From Brochothrix thermosphacta DSM 20171 = FSL F6-1036 (lineage in GTDB: Bacteria > Bacillota > Bacilli > Lactobacillales > Listeriaceae), in the NCBI RefSeq assembly GCF_036884295.1, contig NZ_CP145608.1:1798001-1862000 (forward strand): a DNA stretch of 64,000 nucleotides, given 5' to 3'. Below, piece by piece: positions 36,603 to 46,067 of the stretch. The notes beneath the pieces were generated by a model. The model was not told the origin of the DNA. It saw only the letters and a program-made list of their open reading frames with translations, and made no database searches. Position 1 is the first letter of the stretch, and each line of letters opens with the position of its first letter. The position numbers and the translations under genes were made by a program.

Positions 36603-39600
36603 TTAATCTAATTCAACTAATAGATCTGCGGTTTCAATTGCGTCTCCGGCTACAACATACACTTGTTTCACTGTGCTGTCGTATGGCGCTTGAATTGTCG
36701 TTTCCATCTTCATTGCTTCTGTAATCAAGATTGGTTGACCTTTTTCAACTTTATCACCTGGTGATACAAGTACTTGTAACACGCTTCCTGGCATTGTTGC
36801 ACCAACATGTCCTCGTACTGAAGGCTCAATTTTACGTCGAGTTGCTATTGTGCTTGTAACGTTATTATCTTTAATTGTCACTTCACGTGGTTGTCCATTT
36901 AATTCGAAGTAGAACACTCGCGTACCATCTGGCATAGCTTGTGAAATTGAGTTAAGTTTAATATTCAATGATTTACCACGTTGAATTTCAACTTCAATTT
37001 GCTCGCCCAAACGCATGCCTTTAAAGAATGTAGGTGTATCTAATTTTGTTAAATCACCATATTGTTCAACCATTTTAGTGTAATCTACAAATACTTTTGG
37101 ATACAATACATAAGAAATAATTTCTTGTTCTGATGGTTCATAACCAATTAATCCTGCTAATTCAGTTTTCACATCATCAAAGTTGATTGGCTCTAACAAA
37201 GTACCTGGTCGTACAGTAATTGCTTCACGGTCCTTCAAGATAACCAATTGTAATTTTTCTGGGAAACCTTGATAAGGTTGTCCTAATTGACCTTCAAAGA
37301 ATGAAATTACAGACTCAGGGAAATCAACTGCTAAACCTTTTTCATAGATGTTTTCTTCATCCAGATCATTTTGCACCATAAAGAGTGCCATATCTCCGAC
37401 TACTTTAGATGAAGGTGTTACTTTAATAATGTCACCGAACAACAAGTTTACTTTCATGTACATTGTCTTAACTTCTTCCCAACGATCGCCTAAACCAACA
37501 GCGCGTGATTGTTGCTGTAAGTTAGAGTATTGTCCACCTGGCATCTCATGATCATAAATCTCTGTTTGCGGTGCATTAAGACCATTTTCAAAGTCTGTGT
37601 AATAACGACGAACATCTTCCCAGTAACGGTTGATTGCTTGAGAGTTTTCTGGGTTTAAATTCGGTGTACGACTACCATTCACTTGACCGTAGTATAACGT
37701 TGTCATACTTGGTTGTGATGTTGAACTAGACATCGCACTTGTTGCTACATCGACAATATCAACGCCTGCACTAATTGCAGCTGCATAAGTGTAGTTACCA
37801 TTACCACTTGAATCATGAGTGTGTAAGTGAATTGGAATATCCACTGTATCTTTTAACTCACTTATTAAACGATAAGCAGCTTGTGGTTTTAAAATACCAG
37901 CCATATCTTTAATAGCTAAAATATCAGCTCCGACAGAGACAAGATCTTTCGCTAAGTTTTTATAGTAATCAATATTGTATTTCGGACGATTTTCATCAAG
38001 AATATCACCTGCATAACAGATTGTTGCTTCTACAATTTTATTAGCGTCTTTTGTTGCTTCGATTGCTGTTTCCATGTTTGGAATCCAGTTAAGACTATCA
38101 AAAATACGGAAAACATCGATACCTGAATCTGCTGATTGTTTAACGAATTCACGCACAACATTGTCAGGATAATTCATATATCCAACTGCATTTGCTCCTC
38201 GTAATAACATTTGGAACAATACATTTGGTGCTTGTTTACGTAAAGTTTCTAAGCGTGACCATGGATCTTCATTTAAGAAACGATAAGCAACATCGAACGT
38301 TGCCCCACCCCACATCTCATAAGAGAACATGTTTGGTAATAAACGAGCCATAGCAGGTGCAATGCTTGTAATGTCTTTAGAACGCACACGAGTAGCTAAT
38401 AACGATTGATGTGCATCACGTAAAGTTGTATCTGTTAGTAATACTTCATTACGCTCTTTAATCCAATCAACAACTGCTTGAGGTCCACCCTGTTCCAATA
38501 TTTGTTTTGTTCCTGCTGGAGGCGCAACACTAAGATCAATTTTCGGATAACGAACGGCATCAAATAATTCTTTTTCCTTGTGATCAATTCCAGGGAAGCC
38601 GTTTACTGTTACATTACCAATATAGCGTAATGTTTTGCTACCACGATCTCGTAATTGTGGGAATTCAAATAATTCAGGCGTTGAGTCAATAAACGATGTA
38701 TTGTAGTTACCGCTAATAAAGTTAGGGTGTTCAACTACATTTTTCAAGAACAAAATGTTAGTTTTAACGCCACGGATACGGAATTCGCGCAAGTTACGTT
38801 CCATTTTACGTGCAGCTTGATCAAGCGTCATACCCCAAGTACAAATCTTAACGAGCAATGAATCGTAATAAGGTGTGATCTTAGTTCCTTGGAAACCACT
38901 ACCTGCATCTAAACGCACACCAAAACCACCTGGAGAACGGTATGTATTAATAACACCTGTATCTGGCATAAAGTTATTCAATGGGTCTTCTGTTGTAATA
39001 CGACATTGAATAGCAGAACCATTAATACGGATATCTTTTTGAGCAGGAACTCCTACTTCTTTATCAAAAATATTCATACCATCTGCAACATAAAGTTGTG
39101 TTTGAACGATATCAATACCTGTAATTAATTCTGTAATTGTATGCTCTACTTGAACACGAGGGTTAACTTCGATAAAGTAAAAACCTTCATCAGAAACTAA
39201 AAATTCAACTGTTCCAGCATTTACATAATCAACATTTTTCATTAACTTAACTGCAGCATCACAGATAAGCGCACGACGTTCATCGCTAAGCGTTGCACAA
39301 GGTGCTACTTCAACAACTTTTTGGTGACGACGTTGTACCGAACAATCACGTTCAAATAAATGCACAATATTTCCGAAATCATCTCCGAAAATTTGAACTT
39401 CGATATGTTTTGGATTGATAATACATTTTTCAACATACACTTCATCATTCCCAAAAGCAGCTTTCGCCTCAGAAGAAGCACGTTCAAAACCATCTTTAAC
39501 TTCACTCTCATTGTTGACGATACGCATTCCACGTCCACCACCACCAAGAGCAGCTTTGACCATAATTGGATAACCTACTTCATTAGCGAAAGCTTTTACT

Positions 39601-40037
39601 TCTTCTAAATCCGAAACGGGCCCATTTGAACCTGGAATAACAGGGATACCTGCTAATACAGCTTGTTCTTTAGCTTTGATTTTATCACCAAACATATCTA
39701 AATGAATTGGTTTAGGTCCGACAAACTTGATGCCTTCTTCCTCACAACGTTTCGCAAATTCTAAGTTCTCTGATAAAAATCCGTAACCAGGGTGTATTGC
39801 ATCAGCACCCACTTCTTTAGCCACTCTAATGATATCTTCTATGTCCAAATATGCATCTATTGGTTTTTTATCTTCACCTACAAGATATGACTCATCAGCT
39901 TTAAAACGATGCAATGAAGCTGCATCTTCCTTTGAGTAAACTGCGACAGTTTTAATATTTAATTCATTACACGCTCGTAGAATACGTATGGCAATTTCCC
40001 CTCGGTTTGCCACCAAAACTTTTTGTATGTTTTTCAT
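36603..40037 (-). CDS. pycA: Pyruvate carboxylase
   Basis: Biotin enzyme that carboxylates pyruvate to oxaloacetate (anaplerosis). The single chain of 1144 residues runs biotin carboxylase (1-450; KVLVANRGEIAIRILRA and MVKAALGGGGRGMRIV), carboxyltransferase (about 530-830; LLTDTTLRDAHQSLLATRV), allosteric linker, and biotinyl carrier (C-terminal 70; TEAMKMETT, Lys about 1109). The ATG at 40037 with AGGAGG is chosen over a longer reading. It lies next to ctaA, as in Bacillus. Confidence 0.98.
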   Translation of the reverse strand: MKNIQKVLVANRGEIAIRILRACNELNIKTVAVYSKEDAASLHRFKADESYLVGEDKKPIDAYLDIEDIIRVAKEVGADAIHPGYGFLSENLEFAKRCEEEGIKFVGPKPIHLDMFGDKIKAKEQAVLAGIPVIPGSNGPVSDLEEVKAFANEVGYPIMVKAALGGGGRGMRIVNNESEVKDGFERASSEAKAAFGNDEVYVEKCIINPKHIEVQIFGDDFGNIVHLFERDCSVQRRHQKVVEVAPCATLSDERRALICDAAVKLMKNVDYVNAGTVEFLVSDEGFYFIEVNPRVQVEHTITELITGIDIVQTQLYVADGMNIFDKEVGVPAQKDIRINGSAIQCRITTEDPLNNFMPDTGVINTYRSPGGFGVRLDAGSGFQGTKITPYYDSLLVKICTWGMTLDQAARKMERNLREFRIRGVKTNILFLKNVVEHPNFISGNYNTSFIDSTPELFEFPQLRDRGSKTLRYIGNVTVNGFPGIDHKEKELFDAVRYPKIDLSVAPPAGTKQILEQGGPQAVVDWIKERNEVLLTDTTLRDAHQSLLATRVRSKDITSIAPAMARLLPNMFSYEMWGGATFDVAYRFLNEDPWSRLETLRKQAPNVLFQMLLRGANAVGYMNYPDNVVREFVKQSADSGIDVFRIFDSLNWIPNMETAIEATKDANKIVEATICYAGDILDENRPKYNIDYYKNLAKDLVSVGADILAIKDMAGILKPQAAYRLISELKDTVDIPIHLHTHDSSGNGNYTYAAAISAGVDIVDVATSAMSSSTSQPSMTTLYYGQVNGSRTPNLNPENSQAINRYWEDVRRYYTDFENGLNAPQTEIYDHEMPGGQYSNLQQQSRAVGLGDRWEEVKTMYMKVNLLFGDIIKVTPSSKVVGDMALFMVQNDLDEENIYEKGLAVDFPESVISFFEGQLGQPYQGFPEKLQLVILKDREAITVRPGTLLEPINFDDVKTELAGLIGYEPSEQEIISYVLYPKVFVDYTKMVEQYGDLTKLDTPTFFKGMRLGEQIEVEIQRGKSLNIKLNSISQAMPDGTRVFYFELNGQPREVTIKDNNVTSTIATRRKIEPSVRGHVGATMPGSVLQVLVSPGDKVEKGQPILITEAMKMETTIQAPYDSTVKQVYVVAGDAIETADLLVELD

Positions 40038-40216
40038 AATAAACCTCCTATGTGATTGGAACATCTATTTAGCAAGTTGATACTTATCTTTACATTATAA
40101 TATTAGTTCGTTACTAAAGTAAAATATTATTTTGGTATTGATTCTAAAACTTTCGTATTTTTGAGAAAAGATTATTTTTTTGTTAACCTTTTTTATAAAA
40201 ATAACCTCATATTAGT

Positions 40217-40260
40217 TAAAAAAACGAACATATTCTGTGCAATCACAGAATATATCCGTT
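40217..40260 (-). terminator. Terminator of ftsW
   Basis: On the minus strand ATATTCTGTG and CACAGAATAT, extended by AACG/CGTT ends, are followed by seven U residues. It begins 10 nt after the ftsW stop codon. Confidence 0.9.
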
Positions 40261-40269
40261 TAATTCATC

Positions 40270-41445
40270 TTAACTATTTGTCGTTTGTTCTAATCTGCGA
40301 CGCTTATTCTTCATACTTATGTTTGTAACAATTCCCAATGGAATTAACAGCGCTATTAATGATGAACCACCAGCACTGATAAAGGGTAAGGCAACACCAG
40401 TTAAAGGCATTAAACCTGTTGCACCACCAAGATTGATGGCAGTTTGTACAAATAACCAACTTGCAACCCCATAACAAATGAGTGTTGCAAAACTATCGGT
40501 TGATTCTAAACCTACACGAATACAGCGATATATTAGGTAACCGATTCCTAAAATCACAAATGCAACTCCCATAAAACCAAGTTCTTCAGCTACAACTGCG
40601 ATGATAAAATCCGTATGTGCTTCGGGTAGATAACCTAATTTTTGGACACTGTTACCCAAGCCCTGCCCAAAAAAACCACCTGAACCAATAGCATAGTATG
40701 AGTTGATAACTTGATGTCCTGTTGTACCCTCATACTGAAAAGGATCAGCAAAACTAATCAAACGATTCGCCCTATTTTGCCCTAGAACCGAGATAAACAT
40801 TTGAGGAATATTTATTACCAATATATATACAAATCCTACTATTAAAATAAAGCCCGCATATAATTTAGCCAATTTTTTAAATTCTAAACCTGACCCAGCA
40901 ATTAAAAACAAGGTAATCCCTGCATACATTAGTGACATTCCCACATCGGGTTCAGCAATTATCGTAATGATATAAAAGCCGAAAATCACAAGGGGTTTAA
41001 ACAATTGATTGGTCGTTAAGGGTGTATCTGTTTTTTTCGAACTATAACAACGCGCAAGATAAAGAATAAGTGCTATCTTACAAAATTCTGCTGGTTGAAT
41101 ACCGAACAACCAACTTTTCGAACCATTAATTTCTTTAGCAAATAGTAAAACAGCTACCAATGAGGCTAAGCTAATAATAACCATCCAATACTGAACCTTT
41201 TCACGGTAAAAAAAGCGATAATTAAAATTTGCGAAAAAGAAAAAAACGAAAATCCCAATTACAGCAAATTTAATTTGCTTACTAAAAAAATAATATGGCG
41301 GAACTTCTTTTGCAATCGCTATTGTTAAACTTGAACTGTATACCATGATACAACCAAATATAACGAGAGCTAGCGTCGTAATCAGTATGCCATAATCAAA
41401 AAATCGTATGTTTTTTAAGATACCTTTTCTTGTTGAGTCAGGCAT
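40270..41445 (-). CDS. ftsW: SEDS-family peptidoglycan polymerase FtsW
   Basis: Polytopic SEDS glycosyltransferase that polymerises lipid II with a class B PBP. About ten membrane helices are visible. The extracytoplasmic loop ANRLISFADPFQYEGTTGHQ, the functional Asp/Glu region LPEAHTDFIIAVVAEELGF and the C-terminal PLTGVALPFISAGGSSL are typical. The second ATG (41445) is best spaced from GGAAG, giving 391 residues. FtsW and RodA are hard to separate by eye; the position beside pycA matches Bacillus and Listeria ftsW. Confidence 0.88.
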   Translation of the reverse strand: MPDSTRKGILKNIRFFDYGILITTLALVIFGCIMVYSSSLTIAIAKEVPPYYFFSKQIKFAVIGIFVFFFFANFNYRFFYREKVQYWMVIISLASLVAVLLFAKEINGSKSWLFGIQPAEFCKIALILYLARCYSSKKTDTPLTTNQLFKPLVIFGFYIITIIAEPDVGMSLMYAGITLFLIAGSGLEFKKLAKLYAGFILIVGFVYILVINIPQMFISVLGQNRANRLISFADPFQYEGTTGHQVINSYYAIGSGGFFGQGLGNSVQKLGYLPEAHTDFIIAVVAEELGFMGVAFVILGIGYLIYRCIRVGLESTDSFATLICYGVASWLFVQTAINLGGATGLMPLTGVALPFISAGGSSLIALLIPLGIVTNISMKNKRRRLEQTTNS

Positions 41446-41560
41446 TATCATCTTCCATTCTATATTAAAGGATAAAAATAAAATAGAGCACAGCGCACCC
41501 TATTTTTTATTTTATAAAATTCATTGAACGATTATTCCTAAAATAAACAATCGCACTAAT

Positions 41561-41839
41561 TTATTTGTTGAATGTCACAGACTCATGTAAACTAGCTAGT
41601 TGACGTTCAAGAGTCATCATAATATCTCTACCTTTATCGGCTTCGATTAAACCCACACGAACTGCGAAGTTGATTTCGCGTGATAGTCCGTACATTTGTG
41701 TATCTAAGACTTCTTCATAAGCTGGACATTGCGGTAATGTAAGATTATCCATCTGTACTTTTATAAGTTTCCAAATGCGGTTTGCATCGGTTTTCAAAGC
41801 ATCATATGCTTGACGCTTCATTTCTTTTTCGTTCATCAT
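41561..41839 (-). CDS. ylaN: YlaN family protein (UPF0358)
   Basis: Small helical cytosolic protein of 92 residues, with [20 protein letters not shown] and [20 protein letters not shown] diagnostic of the family. YlaN has been tied to iron homeostasis and Fur function in Bacillus and Staphylococcus, and is essential in some conditions. AAAGGGCG precedes two adjacent ATGs. Its position between ftsW and ylaI/typA is conserved. Confidence 0.93.
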   Translation of the reverse strand: MMNEKEMKRQAYDALKTDANRIWKLIKVQMDNLTLPQCPAYEEVLDTQMYGLSREINFAVRVGLIEADKGRDIMMTLERQLASLHESVTFNK

Positions 41840-42000
41840 ACGCCACGCCCTTTAGTTTTATTCACTGCACAATACTTTACCTTAGTATAGCATGTTAAAA
41901 TATTGGGTGCAATTGGAAACAGGCCTCAAAAAAAAAATGATAATAAAATTTTGAAATTTCAACACTTTTAATATATTATAAGATGTATGAGGTGATATTT

Positions 42001-42204
42001 ATGAAAGTTCAATGTGTTCTTTGTGATTCACGAGAAGAAATTGATGATAGCAGTATTGATTCAAAAAAAATAAGAAACCATCCGCTGTATTTATATACAT
42101 GTCCTAAATGCACTAAACGGATTTCGCAACAGACATTGATTCGGATCAATTCAAAAAATTACGATCCTCACCGTCCTAAAAGCGAATCGTTTTACCGACT
42201 ATAA
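42001..42204 (+). CDS. ylaI: YlaI family zinc-ribbon protein (DUF2197)
   Basis: Protein of 67 residues with two Cys pairs, CVLC near residue 5 and CPKC near 39, forming a probable zinc ribbon. The DPHRPKSESFYRL tail is family-like. The ATG at 42001 has GAGGTG upstream. The function is unknown. The gene lies between ylaN and typA, as in Bacillus, and has its own terminator. Confidence 0.85.
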   Translation: MKVQCVLCDSREEIDDSSIDSKKIRNHPLYLYTCPKCTKRISQQTLIRINSKNYDPHRPKSESFYRL

Positions 42205-42212
42205 AATGCTAA

Positions 42213-42250
42213 CTCCTTGAGCCTATTGTTGAGACTCAAGGGGTTTTTTT
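42213..42250 (+). terminator. Terminator of ylaI
   Basis: CCTTGAG and CTCAAGG stem with a 13-nt loop, followed by GGTTTTTTT. Confidence 0.82.
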
Positions 42251-42253
42251 ATC

Positions 42254-42285
42254 AAAAAAAAAATCTGAGGAAAATATCCCCAGAT
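42254..42285 (-). terminator. Terminator of typA
   Basis: On the minus strand ATCTGGGGA and TCCTCAGAT pair, with ATATTT in the loop and one mismatch, followed by ten U residues. It is back to back with the ylaI terminator. Confidence 0.88.
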
Positions 42286-42300
42286 GTTTTTACGATACGC

Positions 42301-44130
42301 TTATTTAGATTTTTTTTGTGCTTTTTCACGTTCGTTTTTGTTCAAGATTTTTTTACGTAAACGAATTGATTCAGGAGTTACTTCACAGTACTCATCATCA
42401 GCTAAGAATTCTAATGATTCTTCAAGCGTTAATTTACGTGGTGTTTTGATAACGTTAGTTTGATCTTTGTTAGCAGAACGAACGTTAGTCATTTGTTTTT
42501 GACGTACGATGTTAACAGTGATATCACCGTCACGGGCATTTTGCCCAACAATCATACCTTCATAAATTTCAGTACCTGGTTCAACAAAGATAGTTCCACG
42601 GTCTTCAACTTGCATGATACCGTAAGTCGTAGCTTTACCAGTTTCCATAGAAACAAGTGCACCAATACGACGTCCACCTACGTAACCTTTTTGTACAGGT
42701 TGGTAGCTATCATAAGTATGGTTGATGATACCGTATCCACGTGTTAATGACATGAATTCAGTTGTGTATCCAATTAAACCACGAGAAGGAACAAGGAATT
42801 GTAAACGAACTTGTCCGCTACCGTTGTTTTCCATGTTTTTCATTTCACCTTTACGAGAAGATAATGATTCAATTACGCCACCCATGTATTCTTCAGGAAC
42901 GTCAACTTGAACATCTTCGTAAGGCTCACATTTTTTACCGTCGATTTCACGAACGATAACTTCTGCTTTAGAAACTTGTAATTCGAAACCTTCACGACGT
43001 AAGTTTTCGATAAGAATTGACAAGTGTAACTCTCCACGACCAGAAACGATCCATGCATCAGGTGTTTCAGTAGGTTCTACACGTAAAGAAACATCTGTTT
43101 GTAATTCAGCTAAAAGACGTTCTTCAATTTTACGTGATGTTACGAATTTACCTTCACGACCAGCAAATGGTGAGTTGTTAGTAACAAATTTCATTTGAAG
43201 TGTTGGTTCATCAATACGAAGAACTGGTAAAGCATCTAATTGGTTTTGAGGAGTAACAGTTTCACCTACGAAAATGTCTTCCATACCAGAAACGGCAATT
43301 AAATCACCAGCTTTAGCTTCTTGAATTTCAACACGTTTAAGACCAAGGAAACCAAATAATTTAGTTACACGGAAGTTTTTAACTGTACCGTCTAATTTAA
43401 TTAATGATACCGATTGTCCAACTGACATTGTTCCACGGAAAACACGTCCGATACCAATACGACCAACATAGTCATTGTAATCTAACAATGATACTTGGAA
43501 TTGTAATGCTTCATCAGAGTTATCTTCTGGAGCAGGAATTGCATCAACGATTAAGTCAAATACAGGGTCCATAGTTGATTCTTGATCAGCAGGATCAGAG
43601 CTTAATGAGCTTGTTCCGTTAAGAGCTGATGTGTAAACAACTGGGAATTCTAATTGAGAATCATCTGCACCTAATTCGATGAATAATTCTAAAACTTCAT
43701 CAACAACTTCTTCAGGACGTGCTGAAGGGCGGTCAATTTTGTTTACTACAACGATTGGTGTTAATTTTTGCTCAAGAGCTTTTTTCAATACAAAACGTGT
43801 TTGCGGCATTGTACCTTCATAAGCATCAACGATTAAACATACACCGTCTACCATTTTCATGATACGTTCTACTTCTCCACCAAAATCGGCGTGTCCAGGT
43901 GTATCCATGATGTTGATATGAGTACCTTTATAGTTGATTGCAGTGTTTTTAGCTAAGATTGTAATACCACGTTCTTTTTCGATGGCATTGCTATCCATTG
44001 CACGTTCTTCAACTTGCTCATGGTCATTATATGTCCCTGATTGTTTTAATAATTCATCGACGATCGTTGTTTTACCATGATCGACATGGGCGATAATTGC
44101 AACGTTTCTTAAATCTGTACGTTTTGTCAT
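42301..44130 (-). CDS. typA: Ribosome-associated GTPase TypA/BipA
   Basis: Translational GTPase of the EF-G-like family that binds 70S ribosomes and promotes assembly and growth at low temperature or under stress. G1 [15 protein letters not shown] lies at residues 14-28, the G2 region RGITILAKN near 54, G3 [11 protein letters not shown] near 76 and G4 NKID near 131. The BipA-specific C-terminal domain has [15 protein letters not shown]. The length is 609 residues. The ribosome-binding site is somewhat far from the ATG (AGGAG, about 13 nt). Confidence 0.97.
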   Translation of the reverse strand: MTKRTDLRNVAIIAHVDHGKTTIVDELLKQSGTYNDHEQVEERAMDSNAIEKERGITILAKNTAINYKGTHINIMDTPGHADFGGEVERIMKMVDGVCLIVDAYEGTMPQTRFVLKKALEQKLTPIVVVNKIDRPSARPEEVVDEVLELFIELGADDSQLEFPVVYTSALNGTSSLSSDPADQESTMDPVFDLIVDAIPAPEDNSDEALQFQVSLLDYNDYVGRIGIGRVFRGTMSVGQSVSLIKLDGTVKNFRVTKLFGFLGLKRVEIQEAKAGDLIAVSGMEDIFVGETVTPQNQLDALPVLRIDEPTLQMKFVTNNSPFAGREGKFVTSRKIEERLLAELQTDVSLRVEPTETPDAWIVSGRGELHLSILIENLRREGFELQVSKAEVIVREIDGKKCEPYEDVQVDVPEEYMGGVIESLSSRKGEMKNMENNGSGQVRLQFLVPSRGLIGYTTEFMSLTRGYGIINHTYDSYQPVQKGYVGGRRIGALVSMETGKATTYGIMQVEDRGTIFVEPGTEIYEGMIVGQNARDGDITVNIVRQKQMTNVRSANKDQTNVIKTPRKLTLEESLEFLADDEYCEVTPESIRLRKKILNKNEREKAQKKSK

Positions 44131-44260
44131 TTTCTTATTTTCACTCCTACTTATTCGATTCTATACTACTGCCAAAAGAGGCATTTTATAGCTGAGATTT
44201 AGTCCTAAAAAAAAATCTTTTTACACAATTAAAGATTATATCACAAGTTTTTATTTTTGA

Positions 44261-45055
44261 CTAATTAATTTCTGTCTTTTTTATATAGTCAGTGCTTAAT
44301 GTTTGATGAACTTCTTTTGATGCTATCATTAAGCTACCAGTTTCTAAGACATTTATTTCACTGCCATCAATACGTGTGACTTCTAAATTTAATTCTTTTG
44401 CCATGATGTAACCTGCAGCAATATCCCACGGCATTAAACTGCGTGATATGTAACCATCTGCTTGCCCTACAATTACTGCCATCATTTCAAGTGACGCAAC
44501 ACCATAAAGTCTCACTGCACGAGCACGCCTGCCGGCATCAGCTAGATTTAAATAGTTGGAAGCTATAATTCCAAAATTCATAATCAGCAAACTTTCTTCC
44601 AGCAATGGGTCAACACGTAAACGTTCAACTTTAACATTATCAACAAAGACTCCTTCGCCAACTATACAACTATACACCGAACCGCGCTCAACATCAAATA
44701 CATATGCTAATTGTCCGTGATTTTCTTCAAATATTCCTAAAGAAATGGCGTAGTTCGCTTGTTGTTGAACAAAATTCAGTGTGCCATCGATGGGGTCAAG
44801 TATCCAGGTAACGCCTTTAAAGGTGCTGAATTTATGCGCATCATCTTCTTCAGCCACCAATTGATGTGTTGGAAAAAACTCAGCAATTTTTTTCGCAAAA
44901 AACTTTTCGATTTTTTTATCTACACTAGTTACCAAGTCACTAGGCCCCGTTTTTTCACTAATCTGATATTTACACTCCGCCACCTCTTGCTTGATAATGC
45001 CACCCGCTTCAAGCAACCACTCTCGTGCAAGACGATCAATCTCTTTTGTATTCAT
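44261..45055 (-). CDS. suhB: Inositol monophosphatase family protein
   Basis: Mg2+-dependent, Li+-sensitive phosphatase fold. VAEEDD near residue 67, WILDPIDGTLNFVQ near 83 and MPWDIAAGYIMA near 205 hold the metal ligands (Glu, Asp, Asp, Asp). The length is 264 residues. AGAGGTG precedes the ATG. In Bacillus this position holds YktC, an inositol-1-phosphatase that can also act on NADP. The substrate is not fixed here. Confidence 0.92.
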   Translation of the reverse strand: MNTKEIDRLAREWLLEAGGIIKQEVAECKYQISEKTGPSDLVTSVDKKIEKFFAKKIAEFFPTHQLVAEEDDAHKFSTFKGVTWILDPIDGTLNFVQQQANYAISLGIFEENHGQLAYVFDVERGSVYSCIVGEGVFVDNVKVERLRVDPLLEESLLIMNFGIIASNYLNLADAGRRARAVRLYGVASLEMMAVIVGQADGYISRSLMPWDIAAGYIMAKELNLEVTRIDGSEINVLETGSLMIASKEVHQTLSTDYIKKTEIN

Positions 45056-45154
45056 GTAAACACCTCTTTCAGTTTGATTATCCTTTTATTTTAACACATC
45101 CTTATTCAATGAGTGATACCCCTTTGCTATAAAATAAATCCCTTGCTGTTATGT

Positions 45155-45183
45155 TTGCCTATATTCCGTTATAATTGTATAAA
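45155..45183 (+). promoter_or_regulatory. Promoter of yktB
   Basis: TTGCCT (45155-45160) and TATAAA (45178-45183) with a 17-bp spacer, about 35 bp upstream of the yktB ATG. Confidence 0.55.
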
Positions 45184-45217
45184 TAAGAATAATTATAATT
45201 TAGGAGGCACCACCCAT

Positions 45218-45835
45218 ATGACATTTAACGGCTTTCCAAAAGAAGACTTTCAAAAAATGAATCTCCCTGGATTAGATTTAAGGATGGCATTCTTGAAAGA
45301 GACAATTCAGCCTAAATTTTATGAATTAGGCGAATCACTAACAACACACCTCAGTGCCTCTCTAGGCAACGAAATGTTCTTACATGTAGCGAAACATGCT
45401 CGACGTTCTGTAAACCCTCCTGATAGCACATGGTTGGGTATTTGCCACAATAAACGTGGATACAAGAAGCATCCCCATTTCCAAGTTGGCATTTGGAACG
45501 ACTATATCTTCCTCTACCTTGCATTTATATATGAAACAGAAAACCGAACAACTATTTCAGATTCGTTTTTAGATAACCAAGAACTCTTTCAATCTTTACC
45601 CGAAGATTTTGTTATTTCGCCTGATCATACTGCAAAAGATTACCTGCCTTTGACAAAAGATAATCTTACAGAAACATTAACTCGATTCAAAACAGTAAAA
45701 AAAGGCGAATTTATGGTCGGAAAAATAATTTTAAAAGACGACCCTCTTTTGCAAGAGCCATTAGCACTTGAAAAGGAAATTGAAGAGAGCTTCACTAAAC
45801 TGTTGCCGATATATAAGTTATCGATGTCATTATAG
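45218..45835 (+). CDS. yktB: YktB family protein (DUF1054)
   Basis: Cytosolic protein of 205 residues, MTFNGFPKEDFQKMNLPGLD, with VAKHARRSVNPPDSTWLG and KRGYKKHPHFQVGIW diagnostic of DUF1054. The function is unknown. The ATG at 45218 follows AGGAGG; the longer open frame upstream contains the promoter and is not coding. It is divergent from suhB, as in Bacillus and Listeria. Confidence 0.92.
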   Translation: MTFNGFPKEDFQKMNLPGLDLRMAFLKETIQPKFYELGESLTTHLSASLGNEMFLHVAKHARRSVNPPDSTWLGICHNKRGYKKHPHFQVGIWNDYIFLYLAFIYETENRTTISDSFLDNQELFQSLPEDFVISPDHTAKDYLPLTKDNLTETLTRFKTVKKGEFMVGKIILKDDPLLQEPLALEKEIEESFTKLLPIYKLSMSL

Positions 45836-45854
45836 CGCTATCATAACCTTACCA

Positions 45855-45883
45855 TTGATAAATCAACTAATTTTAGCTATACT
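45855..45883 (+). promoter_or_regulatory. Promoter of the CorA leader transcript
   Basis: TTGATA (45855-45860) and TATACT (45878-45883) with a 17-bp spacer. The start point would be near 45890, giving a leader of about 175 nt before the transporter ATG. Confidence 0.65.
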
Positions 45884-45920
45884 AATAAGGTTGAGAATAT
45901 CTCGAAAGGAGCCTGTATAT

Positions 45921-46037
45921 ATGAACGTAATAAATAAACCGCAAGAACCAGACCCCCAGTCAGAGCAGCAGGACAGGAACAGTATGTGTCCTAACAGCTT
46001 TAACAGGCTCTTGTTTCTGGTTCTGCCTTCCCACTAA
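45921..46037 (+). CDS. 38-codon leader ORF with EPDP motif before corA
   Basis: Small ORF with an AAAGGAG site 8-9 nt upstream, starting MNVINKPQEPDPQSEQQD and ending LLFLVLPSH. It stops 30 bp before the CorA-type gene. Residues 8-15 (QEPDPQSE) resemble the EPDP segment of enterobacterial MgtL, where Pro/acidic residues destabilise the ribosome when Mg2+ is low. The whole ORF lies over a strong hairpin (45944-46024), and the EPDP codons form its 5' arm. It is probably a regulatory leader rather than a functional protein. The analogy is inference. Confidence 0.65.
   Translation: MNVINKPQEPDPQSEQQDRNSMCPNSFNRLLFLVLPSH
45944..46024 (+). promoter_or_regulatory. Three-tier leader hairpin ahead of corA
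   Basis: Nested perfect stems: AGAACCAGA (45944-45952) with TCTGGTTCT (46016-46024), AGAGC (45962-45966) with GCTCT (46007-46011), and AGGACA (45970-45975) with TGTCCT (45987-45992). It is clearly more GC-rich than its surroundings. No U-tract follows, so control would be translational or Rho-dependent. It does not match the M-box, NiCo or yybP-ykoY riboswitch layouts as I know them. Confidence 0.75.
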
Positions 46038-46067
46038 TAGTCGTTATAAAATGAGGAGGTTTCAATT

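Noticed and set aside
45921-46037. Known metal riboswitch (M-box, NiCo or yybP-ykoY) as explanation of the corA leader
   Set aside because: The nested simple hairpin lacks the multi-branch architecture and conserved loops of those classes as I know them. A covariance search would be decisive.
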